This document shows, one piece after another, positions 17,382 through 25,111 of a stretch of 26,122 bases of DNA. The translations under genes and the position numbers were made by a program. The notes beneath the pieces were generated by a model, which had not been told where the DNA came from, made no database searches, and saw only the letters and a program-made list of their open reading frames with translations. The DNA comes from Anaerocolumna sp047777345 (lineage in GTDB: Bacteria > Bacillota > Clostridia > Lachnospirales > Lachnospiraceae). Position 1 is the stretch's first letter; each line of letters starts with the position of its first letter. The stretch spans positions 1-26,122 of the forward strand of contig JBKEEJ010000031.1 in NCBI GenBank assembly GCA_047777345.1, read 5' to 3'.

Positions 17382-17849
17382 ATGTTAGTTAAGACCAAAT
17401 ATTTCGGTGAAATCGATTTGACAGAGGATAAGATTATTACCTTTGATCAGGGAATTATGGGGTTTGAGGACCTGAAAAGATACACCATTCTTTATGACAG
17501 CGAAGGGGGAAAGAGGCCAAACATTTCCTGGCTCCAATGTGTGGATGAACAGGCCCTGGCCCTTCCGGTAATTAATCCCTTTTTGGTAAAAGAAGATTAT
17601 AATCCGGTGGTTGAGGACGAGCTTTTAAAGTCAATAGGAGAAATCAATGAAGAAAATCTGGTAATCCTTTTAGCCCTTACAGTACCGACGGATATTACCA
17701 AAATGTCAGCCAATTTAAAAGCACCCTTCATCATAAATGCCGACACCAGAAAAGGATGTCAGATTATTGTGGAAAATCAGGATTATGAAGTTAAATACTA
17801 TATATATAATATCCTGAAAAAACAAAAAGATGAGAAGGGAGAAAAGTAA
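17382..17849 (+). CDS. fliW: Flagellar assembly factor FliW
   Basis: A 155-residue cytoplasmic protein that binds flagellin and, when free, binds CsrA and relieves repression of flagellin translation. Family features are the opening MLVKTKYFGEIDL, the ITFDQGIMGFEDLKRY segment (~24-39), and MSANLKAPFIINADTRKGCQII (~108-129). It has AGAAGGGAG before ATG 17382. Its TAA is directly followed by the csrA ATG with no spacer, implying coupled synthesis of the two partners. The presumed target, hag, is 4 kb downstream in a separate transcription unit. Confidence 0.95.
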   Translation: MLVKTKYFGEIDLTEDKIITFDQGIMGFEDLKRYTILYDSEGGKRPNISWLQCVDEQALALPVINPFLVKEDYNPVVEDELLKSIGEINEENLVILLALTVPTDITKMSANLKAPFIINADTRKGCQIIVENQDYEVKYYIYNILKKQKDEKGEK

Positions 17850-18071
17850 ATGCTGGCCCTTACAAGAAAAGTCAATGAATCTATAATGATTGGCAATGAC
17901 ATAGAAATATCCGTTCTGGAGATTAAAGGAGAGCAGGTAAAGCTTGGAATCAGTGCTCCCAAGTCGGTTCCCGTTTATCGGAAGGAAATTTATTTACAGA
18001 TACAACAAGCCAATAAAGAATCGGCAGACAGTACTGCATCTTTGGACGAACTGAAAAAGATATTTCAGTAA
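17850..18071 (+). CDS. csrA: Carbon storage regulator CsrA, translational repressor of flagellin
   Basis: A 73-residue RNA-binding dimer. The sequence MLALTRKVNESIMIG and LGISAPKSVPVYRKEIYLQIQ is full family consensus, with Leu4 and Arg44, the residues that contact GGA motifs in RNA, both present. The C-terminal extension after ~residue 52 (ANKESADSTASLDELKKIFQ) is longer than in E. coli CsrA (61 residues) and matches the FliW-binding type found in flagellated Gram-positives. The ATG follows the fliW stop immediately and takes its RBS (GAAGGGAG) from the end of fliW. GGA sites in the hag leader are its predicted binding targets. Confidence 0.96.
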   Translation: MLALTRKVNESIMIGNDIEISVLEIKGEQVKLGISAPKSVPVYRKEIYLQIQQANKESADSTASLDELKKIFQ

Positions 18072-18077
18072 ATAACA

Positions 18078-18118
18078 ATAGTGCCGGAGCATATAGGCGA
18101 AAGGCACTATCTATTTTT
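18078..18118 (+). terminator. Rho-independent terminator after csrA
   Basis: ATAGTGCC (18078-18085) pairs perfectly with GGCACTAT (18103-18110), followed by CTATTTTTAT. It closes the flgM-csrA unit before the next sigma-28 promoter. Confidence 0.75.
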
Positions 18119-18203
18119 ATTGAGCAGAAAAATTTTACGAGCTTGTCCCGTTGTTTTAAGAGGTCTTTACTATCATTATTGGTAATGCAGATTTTATTAT
18201 GTA

Positions 18204-18231
18204 TAAATATTTTGTAAAATAAAGCCGATAT
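18204..18231 (+). promoter_or_regulatory. Sigma-28 promoter of flaG-fliD-fliS unit
   Basis: TAAA at 18204-18207, a 16-nt spacer and a perfect GCCGATAT at 18224-18231. The expected start near 18238 leaves a short leader before flaG at 18283. The spacing equals that of the hag promoter. Confidence 0.85.
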
Positions 18232-18282
18232 ATAAGTAAATCAATGGAATGGTTTTTAATCTACACACATGGAGGTGACGTT

Positions 18283-18672
18283 ATGGCAATTGATAGTATT
18301 ACAAATACGATTGCATTAACAGATTATAACAGAGGACAAAAAGAACAGTCCGTACATCAAGTGGTTAAGACTTCTGAGGCCGATTCGGTATCAAAAGCAA
18401 ATGCTGACAAAAAAGTTAAGGATGATGAAAAAAAGCAAATTCAGGCTGATTTAAACTATATAAAGAATATATTAAATGAAACCAATAGGAAAATCAAGCC
18501 TACAAAAACCCGTTGTGAATTCTCCTATCATGAGGATATTAACAGGGTGTCCATTAAAATTTTAGATGCAGAGTCGAATGAAGTAATCCGTGAGATACCG
18601 CCGGAAGAAACTTTGGAAATGATTCAAAAATTATGGGAGGTTGCCGGGTTACTTGTTGATGAGAAACGTTAG
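18283..18672 (+). CDS. flaG: Flagellar protein FlaG
   Basis: A 129-residue FlaG-family protein. The N-terminal half is polar and low in hydrophobic residues (VSKANADKKVKDDEKKQIQ), and the conserved C-terminal domain has the FSYHEDINRVSIKILDAESNEVIREIPPEE motif followed by a terminal helix. FlaG has been linked with filament length control in other bacteria; its biochemical role is not settled. I chose ATG 18283 because GGAGGTGA lies five nt upstream; the in-frame ATG at 18244 lies almost on the transcription start and lacks an RBS. It is the first gene after the sigma-28 promoter and is directly followed by fliD. Confidence 0.9.
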   Translation: MAIDSITNTIALTDYNRGQKEQSVHQVVKTSEADSVSKANADKKVKDDEKKQIQADLNYIKNILNETNRKIKPTKTRCEFSYHEDINRVSIKILDAESNEVIREIPPEETLEMIQKLWEVAGLLVDEKR

Positions 18673-18693
18673 TTTACAAAGGGGGGAAAAAGT

Positions 18694-20847
18694 ATGGGAA
18701 CTATTCGAATGACGGGCATGATATCCGGTCTGGATACGGAAGCTATCGTAAAAGAATTAGTCAGTGCCCAGAAACTGAAAAATAAGAAAGTCTCAGACAA
18801 GTTAACTTTATCAGAGTGGAAGGAAGAAAAGTGGAAAGAATTAAATACCAAACTTTATAATCTGTATAAGACTTCGTTAAATAAAGTGAGACTTCAAGGC
18901 AGTTACATGACGAAGAAAGTAACGTCTTCCAATACAAATCTTATTGAAGTAACAGGGGATGCAAATGCTCCGGAAGGCGCTCATACCATTGTTATTAATC
19001 AACTTGCCAGTTCTCAGTATGTTACAAGTGGTAAGTTAAACAAAGATATTACAGGCAGTACCACATTAAGAAGTTTGTTAGACTTACAAGATGGCAACGA
19101 TGATGGAACAAGTATAAATGATCTTTTAGGCGGTAACGCCGTTATTCAGATTACTTACGGTGAAAAAGTAAAGAATTTGGTCCTTACGGATAAAACCACC
19201 ATAAATGATTTTATAACCAGCTGTAAAGAGATAGGCTTAAATGCAAGTTTTGATACAAGTCAAAAGAGAATTTTTATCAGCAGCAAAGAAAGTGGTGTCG
19301 AAAATGCTTTTACCATTAAGACGGGAAAAATTTCCGATAATGGAAAAAGCGCTTATGATAGTATTAATACCATCTTGGGTATAGACAGCTTATCATCCAC
19401 GGACAAGACGGCTGTTTTAAATGCCTTGGATACCCTTAGAGGGCTTAGTGAGGAAGAACTTACTAAGTTATATACCGCTTATGAAAACAATGACTCAGAA
19501 AGTGTGGATAAAAACAAGCTGGAAGCGGTAAAGACCTTAATTAATTATGGGAAAAAACAGGCGGAAGCCGTTGCAGTTACCAATGCAAAAGCTGAAATAA
19601 AAGAAAAATTATTAAGTGAAAACAGTTTAGATGATGTTTTAAGGAATTATTTAAAAGAACAAAAAGCCAAGGAATTAGGCTACGATGATGTTAGTGGGTT
19701 ACCACAAGAGGAGATCGATGCGATAGACATCCAGCTTGGCGCAATGGTCGAGTCCGATAAGGAAAAGTTACTAAGTACCGTTGTGGATAGTAAATATAAT
19801 TCTGACGAAACATATAAGCAGCAAGTTGAGGAAGCTGTCAGCGAAAAGGTTACCAATTTGAAAGAAAGCCTTAAGGTGTATGCTAAGGCTGCCAATGAAA
19901 TAGATACCACGACTACATACAGTGATGCGTTAACCGTTATGGGCTTGGGAGAAATTGACGGCACAGAGAATATTCCTGGCAGCGGTGATAAAGATAAGAA
20001 AATGACCGTTATAGCAGCCGCTGATGCGGAAGTTGAACTGGATGGTGCAACCATTACCGGAGCATCCAATACGATTAGTGTAAACGGTATGACTTTAAAT
20101 TTAAAAGGCGTAAGCAGCGGACAAAAAATATCAATCAATGTATCCAATGATTCTCAGGCCGCTTACGATATGGTAAAAAGCTTTATCAGTTCATATAATT
20201 CCATATTAAAAGAAATGAACGAGTTATACTATGCGGATTCTGCTTCTGGTTATGCACCTTTGTCAGATGAACAAAAAAAGGAAATGTCGGATGACGAAAT
20301 CGAAAAGTGGGAAAATAAAATTAAGGCTGCTATTTTAAGACGGGATTCTACATTGGGTTCTTTAATAGATGCTATGAAAAATGCCATGAGTTCCTCTTTT
20401 GAGGTAGACGGGAAAAAATATTATTTGTCAACCTTTGGCATTCAGACATCAACGGATTACTCAGAAAAAGGTCTGCTTCATATTTATGGAGACACGGATG
20501 ACTCTACCTATGCGGATAAGGATGACAAACTTTTAAAAGCTCTTAGCGAAGATCCGGAAACTACTATGAAAGCTTTGGCTGGCATATTCCAGAATCTTTA
20601 TGATACCATGAGGAACAACATGAGTTCCATACCCAATGTAAGATCAATTTATACATTTTATAATGACAAACTTCTGGATAAGGAGCAGGCTGAATATAAA
20701 GAACAGGTAGCGAAATTGGAGAAAAAGCTTGAAGATCTGGAAGATAAGTATTATAAGCAATTCTCTGCTATGGAAACTGCTTTGGCTAAATTACAGGCTC
20801 AAAGTAATGCACTGGCGGGATTGCTTGGAACATCGTCCTCCAAATAG
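18694..20847 (+). CDS. fliD: Flagellar filament cap protein FliD (with large helical insertion)
   Basis: A 717-residue secreted cap protein that folds flagellin at the filament tip. The N-terminal FliD domain is clear: MTGMISGLDTEAIVKELV (6-23), then LSEWKEEKWKELNTKL and the beta stretch GAHTIVINQLASSQYV (95-110). The conserved ISVNGMTLNLKG (461-472) and the C-terminal coiled coil (~660-710) ending in ALAGLLGTSSSK are also present. Typical FliD is 450-500 residues. The excess is a charged, Lys/Glu-rich, probably helical region at ~231-405, with no similarity I recognise. SD AAAGGGGGG precedes ATG 18694. It is in one unit with flaG and fliS. The identity is secure, the insertion's role unknown. 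Confidence 0.92.
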   Translation: MGTIRMTGMISGLDTEAIVKELVSAQKLKNKKVSDKLTLSEWKEEKWKELNTKLYNLYKTSLNKVRLQGSYMTKKVTSSNTNLIEVTGDANAPEGAHTIVINQLASSQYVTSGKLNKDITGSTTLRSLLDLQDGNDDGTSINDLLGGNAVIQITYGEKVKNLVLTDKTTINDFITSCKEIGLNASFDTSQKRIFISSKESGVENAFTIKTGKISDNGKSAYDSINTILGIDSLSSTDKTAVLNALDTLRGLSEEELTKLYTAYENNDSESVDKNKLEAVKTLINYGKKQAEAVAVTNAKAEIKEKLLSENSLDDVLRNYLKEQKAKELGYDDVSGLPQEEIDAIDIQLGAMVESDKEKLLSTVVDSKYNSDETYKQQVEEAVSEKVTNLKESLKVYAKAANEIDTTTTYSDALTVMGLGEIDGTENIPGSGDKDKKMTVIAAADAEVELDGATITGASNTISVNGMTLNLKGVSSGQKISINVSNDSQAAYDMVKSFISSYNSILKEMNELYYADSASGYAPLSDEQKKEMSDDEIEKWENKIKAAILRRDSTLGSLIDAMKNAMSSSFEVDGKKYYLSTFGIQTSTDYSEKGLLHIYGDTDDSTYADKDDKLLKALSEDPETTMKALAGIFQNLYDTMRNNMSSIPNVRSIYTFYNDKLLDKEQAEYKEQVAKLEKKLEDLEDKYYKQFSAMETALAKLQAQSNALAGLLGTSSSK

Positions 20848-21002
20848 ATATGATAGGATAATAATTTTAATGTCTGGTTATTATTAGTTATTTATTTTCT
20901 GCTCACTTTGGTTTACAATAGTAGGTAACCGAAATTACATAGTAATTATCTTCTCGGAACTTACAGAAGGTTAACAAAAGTTATTAGGAGGATGATAATA
21001 AA

Positions 21003-21371
21003 ATGGCAATAAATGCAGCCACAGCGTACCTAAACAATAAAATTGCAACTGCCACACCTGCGGAACTAACATTAATGCTGTACGAAGGCGCCATAAAGTT
21101 TTGCAACATTGCAATTATGGGTATTGAGGAAAAGGATATTACCAAAAGTAATAATAATATTATAAAAGCGGAGAATATTATTACCTATCTTCGTGATACA
21201 CTGGACTTTAAGTACTCTGTTGCCAAGGAATTTGACAAGGTTTATGATTACTGCTATCGCAGATTAGTTGAAGCAAATATTCGTAAAGACAAGGCAATTT
21301 TGGAGGAAGTACTCAAATATCTCAGAGAAATGAGAGATACCTGGAAGGAAGTAATGAAACAAGCCAAATAG
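21003..21371 (+). CDS. fliS: Flagellin export chaperone FliS
   Basis: A 122-residue four-helix chaperone that binds the C-terminus of flagellin in the cytoplasm and prevents its polymerisation before export. Typical features are NAATAYLNNKIATATPAELTLMLYEGAIKF at the N-terminus, the NNNIIKAENIITYLRDTLDF helix and the closing LREMRDTWKEVMKQA helix. AGGAGG at 20986-20991 precedes the ATG with an 11-nt spacing, a little long. It lies 155 nt after fliD; that gap is AT-rich and I saw no convincing promoter or terminator in it. Confidence 0.94.
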   Translation: MAINAATAYLNNKIATATPAELTLMLYEGAIKFCNIAIMGIEEKDITKSNNNIIKAENIITYLRDTLDFKYSVAKEFDKVYDYCYRRLVEANIRKDKAILEEVLKYLREMRDTWKEVMKQAK

Positions 21372-21398
21372 CTGGTTATAAGTGAAAAGAGGTTGCCT

Positions 21399-21874
21399 GT
21401 GGAGAATAATACCTATGTCTATATTTTAAAAGACACTTTAATAAAAAAAATTCATTATTGGACAAGCTAATGGAACTTACCCAGTTACAGGGAAAATATT
21501 TATCAGAACCTGAACCGGATATGGAATCCTTTGAAGAAATGATATCGAAAAAAGATACTTATATTATGCAGATTAATCAGCTGGATGAGGGTTTTGAAAA
21601 AATATTCGGTTATGTAAAAGAGGAACTAACAGCAAAAAAGGCAGAATATAAGGAAATAATACTCTTATTGCAGGATCTGATAAGAAAAATTACAGATAAA
21701 AGTACGAAACTTGAAGTAATGGAAAGGCAAAATAAAGCCAGGCTGGAGCTATATTTTGGCGCGAAGAAAAAAGAAATTAAAAATTTTAAGTTAAGCAGTA
21801 AAACAGTTGCAAATTACTATAAAAATATGTTCCAGCCAACTTCGGAATCCTTTTTTATCGACAAAAAAAAATAA
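21399..21874 (+). CDS. FliT-like flagellar chaperone with apparent -1 frameshift at an A8 run
   Basis: In this position, between fliS and hag, one expects FliT. The frame begins at GTG 21399 with an excellent SD (AAAAGAGG, six nt upstream) and encodes MENNTYVYILKDTLIKK. It then reaches eight A residues (21443-21450), after which the zero frame stops at TAA 21468. The -1 frame continues with LLDKLMELTQLQGKYL and runs to 21874, giving about 158 residues if joined. The long part is helical, with LDEGFEKIFGYVKEEL, an LLQDLIRKI helix, and MERQNKARLELYF. The A AAA AAA heptamer is correctly phased for -1 slippage. ATG 21470 overlaps the stop (TAATG), so reinitiation could also yield a 134-residue protein. 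A sequencing or assembly error is the plain alternative. FliT identity is by position and length; similarity is moderate. Confidence 0.65.
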
Positions 21875-21892
21875 AAAATTTGCTAATTTCTA

Positions 21893-21920
21893 TAAACTTT
21901 TATAAATTTCATGCCGATAT
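21893..21920 (+). promoter_or_regulatory. Sigma-28 promoter of the flagellin gene
   Basis: TAAA at 21893-21896, 16 nt, then a perfect GCCGATAT at 21913-21920. The expected start is near 21927, giving a leader of ~130 nt for hag. Confidence 0.9.
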
Positions 21921-21937
21921 ATTTGACAAGTAAGGAG

Positions 21938-22049
21938 ATATTATTTAATGTATCTTTGGTGCGTACGGCCATGGATATGTTAAATAATATTGACTGCTAA
22001 AAATAAAATAATAACGGCAGCATGGATGCTGCTATATTTTCAAGGAGGA
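21938..22049 (+). promoter_or_regulatory. Structured hag mRNA leader with predicted CsrA sites
   Basis: A perfect 11-bp stem ATATTATTTAA/TTAAATAATAT (21938-21948, 21980-21990) carries CCATGGATAT in its loop (GGA at 21973-21975). A second hairpin, GCAGCAT/ATGCTGC (22017-22023, 22026-22032), shows CATGGATG with GGA (22024-22026) at its tip, close to the CsrA consensus. The Shine-Dalgarno CAAGGAGGA (22041-22049) is itself a GGA site. This is the arrangement by which CsrA blocks hag translation in B. subtilis; binding here is inferred. Confidence 0.68.
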
Positions 22050-22056
22050 AATACAT

Positions 22057-22893
22057 ATGGTAATTCAACACAATATGGCATCTGCCAATACTAACAGACA
22101 GTTAGGAATCACAACAGGTAATCTTTCCAAGTCAACTGAAAAATTATCATCCGGTTACAGAATTAACCGTGCCGGTGATGACGCTGCTGGTCTTTCCATT
22201 TCTGAAAAGATGAGAGGACAGATCAGAGGTCTTGACAGAGCTTCTACTAACGCTCAGGACGGTATTTCTTTAATTCAGACAGCTGAAGGTGCTTTACAGG
22301 AAACTCATTCCATTCTTCAAAGAATGAGAGAGTTAACCGTTCAGGCAGCCAACGATACAAACGTTGACGAAGATCGTGAAGCTATCAAAAAAGAACTTGT
22401 ACAGCTTGAACAAGAAGTAGACAGAATTGCAGCACAGACAGAATTCAACGGTATGAAGTTATTGAATGGTGATTACTCTTCAAAGGCACTTAATTTACAG
22501 GTTGGTGCTAATGAGGGACAGAATATTAGCTTCAACATTGGCAAAGCTGATATTAGCTCATTAACTGGTAAGGGTAATTCTACTCCTATCAGTGATAATG
22601 TTTCTTCTTATTCTGCTGCAACAGCAACTATTACAGTAGTTGACGCTGCAATTAAGAAAGTATCAGAAATGAGATCTAACCTTGGTGCTTATCAGAACAG
22701 ATTGGAACATACCATTGCCAATGCCGATAACACTGCTGAAAACTTACAGGCAGCTGAATCTCGTATCCGTGACGTTGATATGGCTGAAGAAATGGTTAAC
22801 TACAGCAAGTACAGCATTCTTCAACAGGCTGCTCAGTCTATGCTTGCACAGGCTAATCAGTCAACTCAGGGTGTATTGTCCTTACTGCAATAG
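22057..22893 (+). CDS. hag: Flagellin (filament subunit)
   Basis: A 278-residue flagellin. The N-terminal D0/D1 half starts MVIQHNMASANTNRQLG and includes KLSSGYRINRAGDDAAGLSIS (29-49) and LQRMRELTVQAAND (87-100), the segment recognised by TLR5 in many flagellins. The C-terminal half ends ILQQAAQSMLAQANQSTQGVLSLLQ. The middle (~165-195) is only a short Ser/Thr-rich stretch with no D2/D3 domains, so this is a minimal flagellin. AAGGAGG is eight nt before the ATG. Codons are of a more restricted, high-expression type than in neighbouring genes. It is preceded by a sigma-28 promoter and a CsrA-type leader, and followed by a strong terminator. The downstream Maf gene suggests that its Ser/Thr region is glycosylated (inference). 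Confidence 0.97.
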   Translation: MVIQHNMASANTNRQLGITTGNLSKSTEKLSSGYRINRAGDDAAGLSISEKMRGQIRGLDRASTNAQDGISLIQTAEGALQETHSILQRMRELTVQAANDTNVDEDREAIKKELVQLEQEVDRIAAQTEFNGMKLLNGDYSSKALNLQVGANEGQNISFNIGKADISSLTGKGNSTPISDNVSSYSAATATITVVDAAIKKVSEMRSNLGAYQNRLEHTIANADNTAENLQAAESRIRDVDMAEEMVNYSKYSILQQAAQSMLAQANQSTQGVLSLLQ

Positions 22894-22914
22894 TTATATA
22901 AAGAAAATAAAGAA

Positions 22915-22942
22915 GGGGGCTGGCCTATGGCCAGCCTTTTTT
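22915..22942 (+). terminator. Strong rho-independent terminator after hag
   Basis: GGCTGGCC (22918-22925) and GGCCAGCC (22929-22936) form a perfect 8-bp GC-rich stem with a TAT loop, followed by six T residues. The SD of the next gene (AAGGAG, 22943-22948) abuts the T tract, so downstream genes must use readthrough or an unseen promoter. Confidence 0.9.
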
Positions 22943-22956
22943 AAGGAGAAGAATCC

Positions 22957-23238
22957 ATGAATATAGAGGATATGTTAATAAAAGTAATCGATAAAATAGA
23001 TTTGGTAACGGATAAGTTTTACTTACAAAAGCAGGCGGAAGGATATACGCTTTTGGATGAAGTTTTAAAAGACTTAGGAACAGTAATGGATGCCATGATA
23101 TTGGCAGGCTTCGATGTTACAAAAATTCTGAATGTGCTGGGTATGGCAATGGACGCATTAGAAAAACGGGACAGCATATTATTGGCGGATATTTTACAAT
23201 ATGAAGTGAAAGAGCAGCTTCAGGCGGCAATTAATTAG
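22957..23238 (+). CDS. Small conserved-looking protein of the flagellar modification cluster
   Basis: A 93-residue protein I cannot name. It is all-helical in appearance, acidic, and without signal or membrane segments. The middle (LKDLGTVMDAMILAGFDVTKILNVLGMAMDAL) is amphipathic with repeated Met/Leu/Ala. The end (LLADILQYEVKEQLQAAI) reminds me of short proteins placed before DUF115 glycosyltransferases in clostridial flagellar loci. AAGGAG lies eight nt before the ATG, and it is 14 nt before the Maf gene, so both are almost certainly cotranscribed. A partner or regulator of the glycosyltransferase is a reasonable guess, with no direct evidence. Confidence 0.75.
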   Translation: MNIEDMLIKVIDKIDLVTDKFYLQKQAEGYTLLDEVLKDLGTVMDAMILAGFDVTKILNVLGMAMDALEKRDSILLADILQYEVKEQLQAAIN

Positions 23239-23252
23239 GATAGGGGTTTTTC

Positions 23253-25085
23253 ATGAACATATATGAACAGAATCTAAAAATATTTAGAGAAAGATTTAAT
23301 CATATATACGATAGTATTTTTAAAGAAAGCGGCGAACCGCTAGATTTTGATTTTATGGAAGCCAGGGATGGCACCAAGGCACTTTTGGTAAAGATAAATG
23401 AAAAGGAATACCGTCTTAACAGCAGTTACAGTCCTGTTATGGAAGCAAAAAAATGGGTAAGCCAGTTTAATTTTTCCAATATGGCAAAATCCGCATTTTT
23501 ATTTGGCATGGGCAATGGCATTTTTGCCAGAGAACTGTTGGAAAGGTTAGAGGATGATGAGCCCTTTATTGTGGTTGAACCTTCTTTGAAAATATTTCAG
23601 TATGTAATTCAAAATTTTGATTTAAGTGATATTTTTGCAGATCCCAGATTTTTTATTGTTATAAATGGAATTAATGATGAAGATTTTTCAAGTTTGTATC
23701 AAAGCTTTATTGACTGGCGCAATATGTTTACAAAAATAGTTTGCGTACATCCTCAGTATAACTTAATGTATCCGGAATGCTATAAGAAATTTTTAGTAAA
23801 TATACAGGAACAGGATATTATCGCTTCCAAAAACGCCAAAACGGATATCAGGCTTGGGAGGGCTATTGTTGAGAATACGTTGGCAAATTACAGATATTTT
23901 AATCAGAGCAAGTTTTTAAAAGAATTCAGTGATGAGAAAAACCGAAATATTCCGGTAATTATAGTATCGGCAGGGCCATCCTTAAAGAAAAACATAGGTT
24001 ATTTGCAGCAGGCAAAGGGGAAATCCATAATTATCGGGATTGACCGAGCTTTGGATTATATGCTGGATCATAATATCGAACCGGATTTTGTTATTACAAT
24101 GGATCCTATGCTGCCGGTAAATTTATTCAGCAAAAGAAAAGATCTGAAAATGCCCATGTTCTGTTCGGTTAACAGTGCCAGGGAAGTAATGAAACGACAT
24201 GGGGGAGAAAAAATATTTATTTATTATGACAATTACTCAAGAAAATTGATGAAGATAATTAATAAACCTTTATATGACTATAATCCGGGCGGAAGTGTAG
24301 CCAATGCGGCTTTTTATGTATGTGCCATACTAAAGACAAAAAGGGTAATATTAGTCGGACAGGATTTAGCTTATGAAGGAGAAACTACCCATCTGGAGGG
24401 AGTCATAGACGATAATCCTCATAACAACGATACCATGTGGGTTGAGGATATTCATGGTAACCCGATTAAGACCAGAAGAGACTGGTATACCTATTTACAA
24501 TGGTTCGAGAATGCCATATATTCCATGCCTGACATGGAGGTAATTGATGCCACGGAAGGCGGCGCCAAGATAAAGGGAACCAAATGTATGCTGTTAAAGG
24601 ACGCCATTGCACAGTATTGTACCAGGGATGTATCGGTAGAAAACATATTTTCCGATTTGCCTGCAATGGATGAACAGGATAGGGCTGCCATGTTATCTTT
24701 TATTGAAAAGGGATTAATGGACCTGGAATTTATTAAAAGAAAGTCCAGGGAGGGAATTGGCTATTGTAACCAAATCTTGAAAGAATATGAGAAAAGAATT
24801 CCTCTAGAGGATAAAATATATAAATTAATGAAAAAATTACGCAATATTAACAGAATGATAATGGAAAGGGAAGTATCGGAATTACTTGATTACTGCATTA
24901 AAAACGAAACGGCAGATGATTTGGTAAATGTCTATCAAGTAAGTGAAGATAAAAGAAAAGACAATATATTGCTTAGTGAAAAAGTAAAAAAGACCTATAT
25001 TTCAATGGTAAATGCAGTTGATTTTATAAAGAATGATTTTACCGATCTCTATAATGATTTGGCTAAGAATATGAATCAAAATTAA
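23253..25085 (+). CDS. Motility-associated factor glycosyltransferase (Maf, DUF115 family)
   Basis: A 610-residue cytoplasmic protein of the Maf family, which transfers nonulosonic acids or other sugars onto Ser/Thr of flagellin in several bacteria. The DUF115 core is clear: PVIIVSAGPSLKKNI (234-248) with the nucleotide-sugar-type glycine loop, DFVITMDPMLP (278-288), NPGGSVANAA (344-353) and VILVGQDLAYEGETTH (365-380). The N-terminal part (~75-115, FLFGMGNGIFARELLERL then FIVVEPS) looks like a small Rossmann-type fold usual in longer Maf proteins. The C-terminal third (~450-610) is helical and charged. It starts at ATG 23253 with a weak SD (AGGGG). Its position just after hag and the small 93-residue gene strongly suggests flagellin as substrate; the sugar donor is unknown. 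Confidence 0.9.
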   Translation: MNIYEQNLKIFRERFNHIYDSIFKESGEPLDFDFMEARDGTKALLVKINEKEYRLNSSYSPVMEAKKWVSQFNFSNMAKSAFLFGMGNGIFARELLERLEDDEPFIVVEPSLKIFQYVIQNFDLSDIFADPRFFIVINGINDEDFSSLYQSFIDWRNMFTKIVCVHPQYNLMYPECYKKFLVNIQEQDIIASKNAKTDIRLGRAIVENTLANYRYFNQSKFLKEFSDEKNRNIPVIIVSAGPSLKKNIGYLQQAKGKSIIIGIDRALDYMLDHNIEPDFVITMDPMLPVNLFSKRKDLKMPMFCSVNSAREVMKRHGGEKIFIYYDNYSRKLMKIINKPLYDYNPGGSVANAAFYVCAILKTKRVILVGQDLAYEGETTHLEGVIDDNPHNNDTMWVEDIHGNPIKTRRDWYTYLQWFENAIYSMPDMEVIDATEGGAKIKGTKCMLLKDAIAQYCTRDVSVENIFSDLPAMDEQDRAAMLSFIEKGLMDLEFIKRKSREGIGYCNQILKEYEKRIPLEDKIYKLMKKLRNINRMIMEREVSELLDYCIKNETADDLVNVYQVSEDKRKDNILLSEKVKKTYISMVNAVDFIKNDFTDLYNDLAKNMNQN

Positions 25086-25111
25086 GTGACTACATGCCGG
25101 AGAGAATAGAC

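Noticed and set aside
19680..20147. 155-codon open frame antisense to fliD
   Set aside because: Low-complexity Ser/Leu/Thr composition mirrors the Lys/Glu-rich sense strand; no RBS or family resemblance.
21923..21946. TTGACA with a TTTAAT-like -10 near hag, a possible sigma-A promoter
   Set aside because: It overlaps the start region of a perfect sigma-28 promoter, the -10 match is imperfect, and the first stem of the leader would be truncated. I regard it as chance.
22682..22960. 92-codon frame overlapping the end of hag and its terminator
   Set aside because: It is a +1 shadow of flagellin that runs through the terminator hairpin.
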